From assembly GCF_001580545.1 (NCBI RefSeq), contig NZ_LRBG01000035.1, forward strand, positions 124,001 to 188,000: a DNA stretch of 64,000 bases, given 5' to 3'. The first letter of the stretch is position 1, and the number at the start of each line of letters is the position of its first letter. The notes below the pieces were generated by a model, which searched no databases, was not told where the DNA came from, and saw only the letters and a list, made by a program, of their open reading frames with translations. Both the position numbers and the translations under genes were made by a program. Of this stretch, positions 9,701-17,147 are shown piece by piece. This DNA comes from Paraburkholderia monticola (GTDB lineage: Bacteria; Pseudomonadota; Gammaproteobacteria; Burkholderiales; Burkholderiaceae).

Positions 9701-9851
9701 AGTAGGCCGTCGTGATCGTGACGACCGCGTTCTCGGTCTGCGGATACTGGCTGACCTTGAGCACCGCGAGCGCGCGCAGCCCGAGCACGAGAATCAGCAG
9801 GCTCACGACCGAAGCCAGCACCGGCCGGCGGATGAAGATGTCCGTGAACAT
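6783..9851 (-). CDS. RND (HAE1 family) multidrug efflux permease
   Basis: A 1022-residue inner-membrane pump with the typical start MFTDIFIRRPVLASVVSLLI, two repeated halves of six membrane segments and two large periplasmic loops. The fourth membrane segment holds the paired Asp of the proton relay in GLVVDDAIIVVENVDRH. The second half ends with the membrane block containing GLVTLMGLVSKHGILIVQFAN. The family forms trimers that capture drugs from the periplasm. It is the third gene of an operon: adaptor and permease are 16 bases apart, and the outer-membrane factor lies upstream. The substrate is not predictable from sequence alone. Confidence 0.95.
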   Translation of the reverse strand: MFTDIFIRRPVLASVVSLLILVLGLRALAVLKVSQYPQTENAVVTITTAYYGANSDTIAGFITQPLESAIAQAQGIDYMSSTSITGVSTIIATLRLNYDANRALTEINTQIGSVRNQLPPQAQQPVLTVQTGQTTDAMYMGFYSSVLPSNNVTDYLLRVVKPKLDSIQGVQTAEVLGGRQFAMRAWLDSARLAAHGVSASDVFTALGNNNYLATLGTTKGQMVSVDLEAGTDLHTVDDFKQLVVKQKNGSIVRLEDVANVVLGADSYDFNVAFSGKRSVFIGIKVAPDANILDVAKRVKTVFPELQKQFPTGMTGDIVYDATDFVNTAIREVIKTLVEALVIVTIVIFLFLGSFRAVIVPLIAMPLSLIGTFFVMQALGYSINLLTLLALVLAIGLVVDDAIIVVENVDRHMEHEGKTPFDAALIAARELGGPILAMTVVLIAVYAPIGFQGGLTGALFTEFAFTLAGAVTVSGVIALTLSPMMCSRFFRAGQESGRFARFVNRQFERVHRGYGRLLHATLDTWPVFVIMGALLLCGTVYLFMTSQSELAPQEDQGVVLSQIIGPPNATIQQMQTYADQVFDASKSLPEYAQMFQLTGSPTINQGIGGVLFKTWDQRGKNATALQQELQQKWNQIAGARVAAFQFPPLPGSQGLPVQFVISTTEPFENLNEVSQAVLEKARESGMFFFVDSDLKIDKPEAALVVDRDKVASLGLSQSDVGQALGSALGGGYVNYFSIAGRSYKVIPQVLQTDRLNPSQVLDYYLRTPDGSVIPASTVAHLRHSVVPESINHFQQLNSATISGVIVPGVSQGQVLDFLRNATAQVAPAGYSADYSGESRQFVQESGGFVITLLLATIIVFLALAAQFESFRDPIVILISVPMALFGALIFINIGLTTLNIYTQVGLVTLMGLVSKHGILIVQFANELQRAGRSKREAVEEAAGVRLRPILMTTAAMVLGVLPLVIASGAGAAGRNAMGLVIFTGMSIGTLFTLFVVPAMYMFLAADHQRHAQAPKSGEAGHPG

Positions 9852-9867
9852 GATCGGGCGGCCTCGC

Positions 9868-11019
9868 TTATTGTTCCTGGGGCGCCGGATTCGGGCTGTC
9901 CGACGGCTGCACGCGGTTATCGATGATCAGCGGCGTGCCGTTCTTCAACTTGATCTGGCCGCTCGTCACGACCTGCGTGCCCTCGTCGACGCCCTTGAGA
10001 ATCGCCACCTGGTCGCCGCGCGTGGGCCCCGGCGTCACGAACACCTGCTGCGCGACGGGCAGCGTCTTGCCCTGCGCGTTGGGCTGCGTGCCGGGCTTCA
10101 CGACGAACACGGTCGCGCCGTACGGGTTATAGGTGATCGCCGTTTGCGGCAGCGTCAGGTAGCGCGCGGCGGCGCCCGAGTCGATCTTCACGTTCGCGTA
10201 CATGCCGGGCAGCAGCTTGCGCTCGCGATTGTCGACGCTCGCCTCGATCTGCACGTTGCGCGTCGCGCTATCCACTTTCGGGCTCAGCGACTGGATCTTG
10301 CCGGTAAAGGTTTGCCCGCTGTACGCATTGGTATCGATGTCGACGGTCGCGCCGATCGCGAGCTGGCCGAGTTGTTGTTGCGGCACCGAGAAGTCGGCGT
10401 AGATCGGATCGATGGCTTGCAGCGTGACGATCGCATCGCCCGGGTTCAGGTATTGCCCCGGATTGATCGTCGTGATGCCGAGGCGCCCCGCGAACGGCGC
10501 GCGAATGGTCTTCTTGTCGACGAGCGCCTGTTGCTGCGCGACCTGGGCCTTCTTGCCCTTGAGGTCGGCCGCGTCCGCGTCGAGTTGGGCCTTGGCGATC
10601 GCCTTGATGTCGTACTGCGCGCGGTCGCGCTCGTAGACCGTCTGCGCGAGTTCGGCCGCGGCCTGCAGAGATTGCAGCAGCGCGACGTCGCTGTCGGCGT
10701 TGAGTCGCACGAGGATCTGCCCGGCTTTCGCTTCCTGCCCCGACGCGAACGCGACCTCGCGCACGAGGCCCGCGACTTCGGTCGTCACGTCGACGCCGCG
10801 CACCGCGCGCAGGCTGCCGACCGCCGTGAGCTGCGGCTGCCACGACTGATAGTGGACGATCACCGCCGACACCGTCGCGGGCGGCGCGGTGTTGCCCGCC
10901 ATGAACTTCGCGAACATGTGGGCGCGGAACAGGTTGAAGCCGACCAGCGCGGCGAGCAGCAGGCCGACGCTGATCAACATGATCACCATCCGCTTTGTCA
11001 TCGGTTTTCTGTCGGCCAT
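9868..11019 (-). CDS. RND efflux periplasmic adaptor (membrane fusion protein)
   Basis: 383 residues. An N-terminal membrane anchor (VIMLISVGLLLAALVGFNLF) is followed by a lipoyl-like segment, an alpha-helical hairpin rich in Ala/Gln/Asp, and the second barrel-sandwich half with VDKKTIRAPFAGRLG.TTINPGQY. The beta-barrel and membrane-proximal domains fill the C-terminal third. It bridges the permease at 6783 and the outer-membrane factor at 11072. The ATG at 11019 was chosen because the sequence upstream is Arg/Pro-rich and not protein-like. Confidence 0.93.
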   Translation of the reverse strand: MADRKPMTKRMVIMLISVGLLLAALVGFNLFRAHMFAKFMAGNTAPPATVSAVIVHYQSWQPQLTAVGSLRAVRGVDVTTEVAGLVREVAFASGQEAKAGQILVRLNADSDVALLQSLQAAAELAQTVYERDRAQYDIKAIAKAQLDADAADLKGKKAQVAQQQALVDKKTIRAPFAGRLGITTINPGQYLNPGDAIVTLQAIDPIYADFSVPQQQLGQLAIGATVDIDTNAYSGQTFTGKIQSLSPKVDSATRNVQIEASVDNRERKLLPGMYANVKIDSGAAARYLTLPQTAITYNPYGATVFVVKPGTQPNAQGKTLPVAQQVFVTPGPTRGDQVAILKGVDEGTQVVTSGQIKLKNGTPLIIDNRVQPSDSPNPAPQEQ

Positions 11020-11071
11020 CGTGACGTCCTTGCTCGGCTTGTGGCGAGGGCTGGGGTTGCGTGAGGCGCGG

Positions 11072-12655
11072 TCAATGCGGCGTGGCCGCGGTTGCTGTCG
11101 GTGTCGCTGTTGCTGCTGTCGGGTCGGCCGAGTGGTTCGAGGCGGCCGGCGCGGATGCGGACGCAGCCGCGGACTCGGGCGCGGCGGCATTCCACCAGCC
11201 GCCGCCGAGCGCCTGGAACAGCGCCGCCGTATCGGCGTAGCGCGCGGCCTGCGCCTGGGCGAGGTTCACCACCGTTTGCTGATACTGGCGTTGGGCGTCG
11301 AGCAGCGCGAGGTAGCTCACGCCGCCGACGCGATACTGTCCGCGCGTCAGGTCGAGCGAATCGCTCGCGGCGCGCGACGCGTCGGTTTGCGCCTTGAGGC
11401 CGGTCGCGTCGTGTTCGAGCGCGCGCAGCGTGTCCGCGACGTTCTGGAACGCGAGCAGCACCGTCTCGCGGTATTGCGCACCGGCCTGCTCGTAGGCCGC
11501 TTCGGCCGCGCGCTTCTGCGCGCTCAGCTGGCCGCCGTGAAAGACCGGTTGCAGCAGGCCCGCGCCGATGCTCCAGATCGTGCTGCCCGCCTTGAACACC
11601 TCGGCGGGCGTCAACGCCTCGGCGCCGTAGCTCGCGGACAGCGTGATCTGCGGATACATCGCCGCGGTCGCGACGCCGATTTGCGCGCTCGCCTGATGCA
11701 GCGTGGCGTCGGCGGCGAGGATGTCGGGGCGCTGGTGCACCAGCGACGACGGCAGGCTCACGGGCAGCGTGTCGGGCAGCGAGAACATGTCGAGCGTGAA
11801 GTCGGGCACCGAGGCGTCGCTCGGCAGCTTGCCGGCGAGCACCGCAAGCTGATGGCGCGCCTGATCGAGTTGCTGATTGAGTGGCGGCAGCGTCGCGCGG
11901 GTCTGCGCGAGCAGCGTTTCCTGCGCGAGCACGGCCGCGCGGCTCACGCCGCCGAGGGCGAACTGCTGGTTGAGCACGCTCAGCTGCTGGTCTTCCTCGC
12001 TGGCGATCCGCTCGGTCGCGTCGATCTGCGCGCGCACCGATGCTTCCTTGACGGCGGCGGTCACGATGTTGGCCGAGATCGCGAGATAGGCGGCCTGCAA
12101 CTGGAAGCGCTGATAGTCGATCTGCGCGTGCAGCGCTTCGAGTTCGCGGCGCGCGCCGCCGAACACGTCGAGCTTGTACGAGACGCTGACCGAGGCGTTG
12201 TAGAGATTGAATTCCTCGACGAGACCGGGCTCGCCGAACGAGATGCCGTTGATCTTTTCGCGCGTGGCGCCCAATTGCGCGTCGACGCTCGGCAGCAGGC
12301 TGCCGCCCGCCTGCGCGGTGAAATTCTCACGGGCCTGGCGCAGCGCGGCCTGCGCCGCAGCCATGTTGGGACTGTTCGCGATGCCCTCGCGGATCAGCGC
12401 GTCGAGCGGCTCGCAATGAAACAGCGTCCACCACGCGGCGGGGATGTCCTCGGCCGGTGCGAAACGCTGCGGCAGACCGGCGGGGCCGGGCGCGAAGGCG
12501 GTCTGATCGGGCAGCGGCGTGGGGGTGAAGGTGTTGGTGACCGGCGCGGGCGGCGAGTGGTAGTCCGGGCCGACCATGCAGCCGGCCAGCGCGACGCAGC
12601 CGCCCAGTGCAACGTAGAGGCGCCGCCTGACAATACGCTGACTCACGTCGATCAT
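11072..12655 (-). CDS. RND efflux outer-membrane factor (NodT/OprM family lipoprotein)
   Basis: 527 residues. The N terminus is a lipoprotein signal with a lipobox L-A-G-C at Cys26, followed by MVGPDYHSPPAPV, the usual start of mature OprM/NodT proteins. Two repeats of the TolC fold follow, with long coiled-coil helices rich in Ala, Gln and Leu. The C terminus is extended by an Ala/Thr/Ser-rich low-complexity tail of about 40 residues, longer than usual. The ATG at 12655 has AAGG about nine bases upstream. It is the promoter-proximal gene of the efflux operon; no regulator gene lies directly beside it. Confidence 0.92.
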   Translation of the reverse strand: MIDVSQRIVRRRLYVALGGCVALAGCMVGPDYHSPPAPVTNTFTPTPLPDQTAFAPGPAGLPQRFAPAEDIPAAWWTLFHCEPLDALIREGIANSPNMAAAQAALRQARENFTAQAGGSLLPSVDAQLGATREKINGISFGEPGLVEEFNLYNASVSVSYKLDVFGGARRELEALHAQIDYQRFQLQAAYLAISANIVTAAVKEASVRAQIDATERIASEEDQQLSVLNQQFALGGVSRAAVLAQETLLAQTRATLPPLNQQLDQARHQLAVLAGKLPSDASVPDFTLDMFSLPDTLPVSLPSSLVHQRPDILAADATLHQASAQIGVATAAMYPQITLSASYGAEALTPAEVFKAGSTIWSIGAGLLQPVFHGGQLSAQKRAAEAAYEQAGAQYRETVLLAFQNVADTLRALEHDATGLKAQTDASRAASDSLDLTRGQYRVGGVSYLALLDAQRQYQQTVVNLAQAQAARYADTAALFQALGGGWWNAAAPESAAASASAPAASNHSADPTAATATPTATAATPH

Positions 12656-12847
12656 CGATCTACCTTGTATCGCCAGTGGCGGGTGGACCGGACGAAGATG
12701 TTCAGGTCACCCGAACGTTCCTGGAGTTGACTTGCCGACGCTGGAATTTACCACGCACGGCACGAACTGCGCTTGGCCTGGCATTCGCTGGTGGACGAAG
12801 GCGGGTACGAGATCACGTAGGAGGGGCGGGCGGGATAGAGCCGAATC

Positions 12848-13630
12848 TCAGGATGCCACCTCGCCGATGAAACCGCGGATCGCGGCGGCCAGCACCGACG
12901 GCGCCTCCAGCGGAGACAGGTGACCGACGCCGGGCAATATTTGCAGGCGCGCGCCGGCAATTCTCGGCAGCAATTCCGCTTGCAAGGTCTCGACGCGATC
13001 CACCTGATCGCACTCGCCGGCGATCACGAGCACGGGCACGTCGATCGCGGCGACGTCGGCCGTGATGTCCTCGCGCATCGCCACGTTCGGCCACGCGGCC
13101 TTCGCTTGCGGCGCGCCACGCAGGCTATCCTCGATGACCTGCTCGCGGCGTTCCGCGGCGAGCGGGCTGCCGGTCAGCACGTTGTCCACGACCCAGCCGA
13201 CCGATTCACGCGAGTCGTAAGCGCTCAGCTGGACCGCGCGCTGCTCGTCGGAGAGCAGCATCGGCGCAGGCGGCGACGGCGCGACGAGCACCAGCCCTTC
13301 GAGTCCCGGCAGCCGGCGCGCACCCAGCAACTGCGCGACCTTGCCGCCCATCGAGTGACCGACGATGACGTAACGCGAAAGCCCGAGCGCTTCGATCGCG
13401 CCCTGGGCGTCGTCGGCGAGATCGGCGATCGTGTAGCCGTCAGCGGGCGCCTCCGACTGGCCCCAGCCGCGATGATCGGTCGCGATGGTTCGATAGGCGT
13501 CGGACAACGCCTCGGCGACGAACCGCCAGGTGCGCGACGAGCCGCCCCAGTAGTGCAGAAAAACGATGGCCCGTTCGCCGTGACCTTTCTCGCTGACGTG
13601 AATCCGGATGCCGTTGGTGGCGAGGTCCAT
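12848..13630 (-). CDS. Alpha/beta hydrolase
   Basis: A 260-residue alpha/beta-hydrolase-fold enzyme. The oxyanion region is FLHYWGGSSRTW, the nucleophile elbow GHSMGGK places the catalytic Ser at residue 93, an acid is expected after VPVLVIAGECD, and the catalytic His lies in PGVGHLSPLEAP near the C terminus. Substrate unknown; related enzymes are esterases, lactonases or C-C bond hydrolases. The ATG at 13630 follows AAGGAG. It is divergent from the LysR gene at 13758, which probably controls it. Confidence 0.9.
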   Translation of the reverse strand: MDLATNGIRIHVSEKGHGERAIVFLHYWGGSSRTWRFVAEALSDAYRTIATDHRGWGQSEAPADGYTIADLADDAQGAIEALGLSRYVIVGHSMGGKVAQLLGARRLPGLEGLVLVAPSPPAPMLLSDEQRAVQLSAYDSRESVGWVVDNVLTGSPLAAERREQVIEDSLRGAPQAKAAWPNVAMREDITADVAAIDVPVLVIAGECDQVDRVETLQAELLPRIAGARLQILPGVGHLSPLEAPSVLAAAIRGFIGEVAS

Positions 13631-13757
13631 TGCAATGCTCCTTGTATTTCGGGTGGCGGTTGACGTGAAGCAATCGTAGATTCCGGCACACCGTTTGATA
13701 ATTGGCGATTCTCGATATGCAGCCGATAATCCTGCTATCGAATCGAGGAGTCGGGCC

Positions 13758-14678
13758 ATGGACCGCTTCACCTGCATCGGGGTCTTCGTCGCCGCGGTCG
13801 ACGAGGGCAGCCTCGCCGCCGCCGCACGGCGTTTCGGGCTGTCGGCGGCGATGGCCGGCAAATATGTGAGCGCGCTCGAAACCGAGCTGAACGCGCGCCT
13901 GCTCCATCGCACCACGCGCCGTCTGAACCTGACCGACGTCGGTCACGCGTACTACGAGCGTTGCAAGCGGATTCTCGAAGCGTTCGACGAAGCGAATCGC
14001 GAGGCGCGCGATTCGCAAAACGTCGCGCGCGGCGTGTTACGCGTCGCCGCGCCCGTCACGTTCGGCGCGATGCATCTGGGTGGCGTGGTGGCGCGCTATA
14101 TGGACGCGCATCCGCACGTCAGCGTGGAGGTGCTGCTGAGCGATCGCTACGTCGATCTGCTCGACGTCGGCGCGGATCTCGCCGTACGGATCGGCCGGCT
14201 GCGGGATTCTGCGCTGGTCGCGCGGCGCATCGCACCTTGCCGCATGACGGTGTGCGCGGCGCCCGCGTGGCTGCGGCGGCATGGCACGCCGCGCACGCCG
14301 GCAGACCTGCGCGGCGCGCAACGGCTCGCGTTCAGCGAGGCAGTCTCCGCCGACGACTGGACGCTGATCGACCGGAAAGGCCGCGCGCATGTCATCGATG
14401 GGGCGTGCCGCATGAGCGCGAACAACGTGCAAATGCTGCTCGGCGCCGCGCTGGCGGGTGCGGGTGTCGCGTATGGGCCGACGTTCGTGTTTGGCGACCC
14501 TATCGCGCGTGGGGAACTGGTCGAGTTGTTGCCCGGGTATCGCGCGTCGGAATTGACGATTCAGGCTGTGTATCCGAGTGCGCGTCATGTCCCGCTGAAG
14601 GTGAGGACGTTTGTCGAGCACCTGGTGGACGCGTTTGGGGAGCGGCCGTCGTGGGATTCGGCGTTGTCGGGGCAATGA
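13758..14678 (+). CDS. LysR family transcriptional regulator
   Basis: 306 residues. The N-terminal winged helix-turn-helix (about residues 1-60) reads FVAAVDEGSLAAAARRFGLSAAMAGKYVSALE, and the remainder is the periplasmic-binding-protein-like effector domain. The style (LLHRTTRRLNLTDVG) is that of the large CrgA/DsdC-like group found in Burkholderia. GAGGAG precedes the ATG at 13758. It is divergent from the alpha/beta hydrolase gene, and the shared 127-base gap probably contains the operator. Confidence 0.92.
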   Translation: MDRFTCIGVFVAAVDEGSLAAAARRFGLSAAMAGKYVSALETELNARLLHRTTRRLNLTDVGHAYYERCKRILEAFDEANREARDSQNVARGVLRVAAPVTFGAMHLGGVVARYMDAHPHVSVEVLLSDRYVDLLDVGADLAVRIGRLRDSALVARRIAPCRMTVCAAPAWLRRHGTPRTPADLRGAQRLAFSEAVSADDWTLIDRKGRAHVIDGACRMSANNVQMLLGAALAGAGVAYGPTFVFGDPIARGELVELLPGYRASELTIQAVYPSARHVPLKVRTFVEHLVDAFGERPSWDSALSGQ

Positions 14679-14708
14679 GGGGGCGCCGGTTGCGACGCGT
14701 GTCAGCCC

Positions 14709-15665
14709 TCAGCTTCGGTGTCCCATCACCATCAGCAGCAACGACAGCGTCACGACCGACCCCACCGTCGACAGCAGAATGGTGCGCGACGTAATGTGCG
14801 CTTCCCGCTCGTAGAACTCGGCGAGCATGAATGGACCGGTGCCGGTCGGCAGCGCGGCGAGCACGACGGCCATCTCGACCAGCATCGGCGCCAGCCCGAA
14901 TACGCGTGCCGCGAGCCACCACGCCAGCGCCGGCTGCGCGACCAGCTTGATGCCGGTCAGCAGCAGCGAGATGCGGCCCGCGCCGGCTCCGTCGTCGGCC
15001 TCGACCGCACGCTTTTCCGCGAGAAACAGGCCGAGGCTCACGAGCGCGCAGGGACTCGCCGCGCCGGCCAGCAGCTTCAGAAAGGTCTCCGCGCTCGCGG
15101 GCAGCGTCACGTGCAAGCTCGCGACCGCGACACCCGCAAGCGGCGACACGATCAGCGGATTGCGCGCGAGCGAACGCAACACCTTCAGGCCGAGCTTGTG
15201 CGGCGTGCGCTCGGTTTGCAGGCCGATCTCGATCAGCACGATCGCGACGGCAAACAGCACGCACGCGACGAGAATCGTCGCGATCGTCGTCGGCGTCAGG
15301 CTCGCCTGACCGAACGCGATCACGCCGAGCGGAAAGCCGATATAGCCGGTGTTCGGATACGAGGCCGCGATCGCGTCGACGCTCGCGTCGGCCAGATGCC
15401 GCCCGCTGAAAAGGCGCAGCGCGAGGATCAACGCGAACACGCACACGCAAGCAAGCGAAAACGTCGCGACGAAGGCGGGCTGATAAAGCTGATGCCATGT
15501 GGCGTGCGCCATCGTGTCGAACAGCAGCGCGGGCAGCGCGAGCCAGACGACGAAGCGATTCAGTTCGGACGCGGAGTTCGGTCCGAGCACGCCGCGTCGA
15601 CGACACGCGAAGCCCGCGAAAATGAGGCCGAAAACGGGAAGCAGGATTTCGAGGGTGGCGAGCAT
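14709..15665 (-). CDS. AEC family transporter (auxin efflux carrier-like)
   Basis: A 318-residue membrane protein with about ten hydrophobic segments, starting MLATLEILLPVFGLIFAGFACRR. The central SYPNTGYIGFPLGV and late ALPTGTGPFMLAEFY segments are typical of AEC carriers such as MleP or MdcF, which move malonate, malate or related acids across the inner membrane. It is divergent from the LysR gene at 15810, whose product is the likely regulator. Confidence 0.9.
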   Translation of the reverse strand: MLATLEILLPVFGLIFAGFACRRRGVLGPNSASELNRFVVWLALPALLFDTMAHATWHQLYQPAFVATFSLACVCVFALILALRLFSGRHLADASVDAIAASYPNTGYIGFPLGVIAFGQASLTPTTIATILVACVLFAVAIVLIEIGLQTERTPHKLGLKVLRSLARNPLIVSPLAGVAVASLHVTLPASAETFLKLLAGAASPCALVSLGLFLAEKRAVEADDGAGAGRISLLLTGIKLVAQPALAWWLAARVFGLAPMLVEMAVVLAALPTGTGPFMLAEFYEREAHITSRTILLSTVGSVVTLSLLLMVMGHRS

Positions 15666-15733
15666 CGGTGCTAAACGGGGCGTGCGGCGGACGCGTGGGC
15701 GCACGCGGAACTGAGGACCCGCCAGCGTAGCGA

Positions 15734-15749
15734 ATTGCGTTGATACAAT
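15734..15749. promoter_or_regulatory. Candidate LysR-type operator
   Basis: ATTGCGTTGATACAAT is an inverted repeat ATTG-N8-CAAT in the divergent intergenic region between the AEC transporter and LysR genes. Its symmetry and place fit a LysR activation box, but binding is inferred only from context. Confidence 0.4.
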
Positions 15750-15809
15750 CCAATACTGTCTTGAGGGGTCGACAATACCTTTTTTGCATCGTCCATCCAC
15801 GGGGGTGTC

Positions 15810-16676
15810 GTGATCGATGTCAAACCGCTGCGCTACTTCGTGACGCTCGCCGAAACGCGTCATTTCGGCCGGGCGGCGGCGCGGCTCAATCTGTCGCAGC
15901 CGCCGCTCTCCCGGCAACTCGCGGCGCTGGAGGCGAGCCTCGGCGTCACGTTGATCGAGCGCAGTCCGCGCAGCGTCACGCTGACCGCGGCCGGCGAGCG
16001 CTTTTATGCTGACGCGAAGGCGCTTCTCGCGTCGCTCGAGCAGGCGGTCAGCAACGCCCGCGCTGCCGCGCACGGCGAGGCGGGCAAGCTCGAAATCGGC
16101 TTCACGATGTGCTCAGCGTATAGCGTCGTGCCTGGCTATGCGCGAGCGTTTGGAGCCTCTTATCCGGAGGTCGATCTGAAGCTGCGCGAGGTCGTGTCGA
16201 ACGATCTGGCCGCGCAACTGCTTGCCGGGCAGATAGACGCGGCGATCATGTTTCCGACCGTGCCCGACAAGTCACTCGCGACGCGCACGGTACTTACCGA
16301 GCCGTTGTGCGTCGCACTGTCGCGCAGCCATCCGCGTGCGCGGGCGCGTCGGTTGAAGATCGCACAACTGGCGGGCGAGCCGTTCGTGCTCGCCTTGGAG
16401 GAAGTCGCGCCGAGTCTGCGCGCGACGATCCTCGAACATTGCCGCTCGGGCGGCTTCGAGCCCGATATCCGCTTCGAGGTGCAGTTGCAGCAGACGGTGC
16501 TGAGTCTCGTCGACGAAGGCGTGGGCGTTGCGCTGGTGCCGTCGTCGATGCGCAAGGCGCAGCTCGCGGGCGTGGTGTTCCGGCCGCTTGCCGACGCGCC
16601 GCTGATCGAGCAGGTGCTGGCGTGGTCGCCGGCGAATCGGAATCCTTGTTTGGCGAGGTTTCTGGAGTTGGCGTGA
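15810..16676 (+). CDS. LysR family transcriptional regulator
   Basis: 288 residues from a GTG start preceded by GGGGGTG. The helix-turn-helix reads YFVTLAETRHFGRAAARLNLSQPPLSRQLAALE, the form typical of CatR/BenM-like LysR proteins, followed by a substrate-binding domain with TMCSAYSVVPGYARAF. It is divergent from the AEC transporter gene, and an inverted repeat lies between them. It probably responds to the carboxylate moved by that transporter, which is an inference from position. Confidence 0.92.
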   Translation: MIDVKPLRYFVTLAETRHFGRAAARLNLSQPPLSRQLAALEASLGVTLIERSPRSVTLTAAGERFYADAKALLASLEQAVSNARAAAHGEAGKLEIGFTMCSAYSVVPGYARAFGASYPEVDLKLREVVSNDLAAQLLAGQIDAAIMFPTVPDKSLATRTVLTEPLCVALSRSHPRARARRLKIAQLAGEPFVLALEEVAPSLRATILEHCRSGGFEPDIRFEVQLQQTVLSLVDEGVGVALVPSSMRKAQLAGVVFRPLADAPLIEQVLAWSPANRNPCLARFLELA

Positions 16677-16723
16677 GGTTGGGCTGAGCGGGTAAGCAGG
16701 TGAGGGGCGATTACCTGTTTCGT

Positions 16724-17143
16724 CTATGCACACTTGCCTTCGATTGCCAGTAGCAGAGGGCTGCCTGGAGCAATTCGGACAAAAAACTGCGGTGGCTGAA
16801 AACCGGCGGAGATTTGCCGCAACTCCGTTAGCGAAATTGAGCCTGCGAGTCGCTGCGGGTCATGCAAACCTAACGCGAAGCCAGTGGTTACGCCATTGAA
16901 GTACTGAAAGAATTCTCGTCGCGTAATCCCGCACACATTCGCGAACCGTCGCCATAGTGTCGAAGGCGCAAGCGAATGCGCCGCGCTCACTCTTGCATAG
17001 CCAATAACTCGGCCCACAGGAAGTTTGACGTAGATCCAGACAACGGTTCCTTCCTTGACCTTCATGGCCCGGCGACGGAGTTCCACATGCTTGGTGCCAG
17101 CGAGTATGTTCTCCGCGTGTCGTTCTTCAAGTGAGATGAGCAC
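16724..17143 (-). CDS. ASCH-domain (PUA-like) small protein
   Basis: About 139 residues from a GTG at 17143, four bases after the stop codon of the large upstream gene. This start gives MLISLEERHAENILAGTKHVELRRR, the standard opening of ASCH proteins; the GxKxxExR motif falls at Gly16, Lys18, Glu21 and Arg23. Longer in-frame starts at 17203, 17230 or 17302 would overlap the upstream gene and add a tail unlike the family. The ASCH fold resembles PUA RNA-binding domains, and some members act on modified nucleosides or RNA. The C-terminal half (about 70-139) does not resemble a known domain. It is AT-richer than the flanking genes and probably translationally coupled to the GNAT-PIN gene. Confidence 0.7.
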   Translation of the reverse strand: MLISLEERHAENILAGTKHVELRRRAMKVKEGTVVWIYVKLPVGRVIGYARVSAAHSLAPSTLWRRFANVCGITRREFFQYFNGVTTGFALGLHDPQRLAGSISLTELRQISAGFQPPQFFVRIAPGSPLLLAIEGKCA

Positions 17144-17147
17144 GTGT

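Noticed and set aside
14500..15789. Long minus-strand frame overlapping the AEC transporter and the end of the LysR gene
   Set aside because: It crosses two well-supported genes in other frames and has an Arg/Ala-rich translation.
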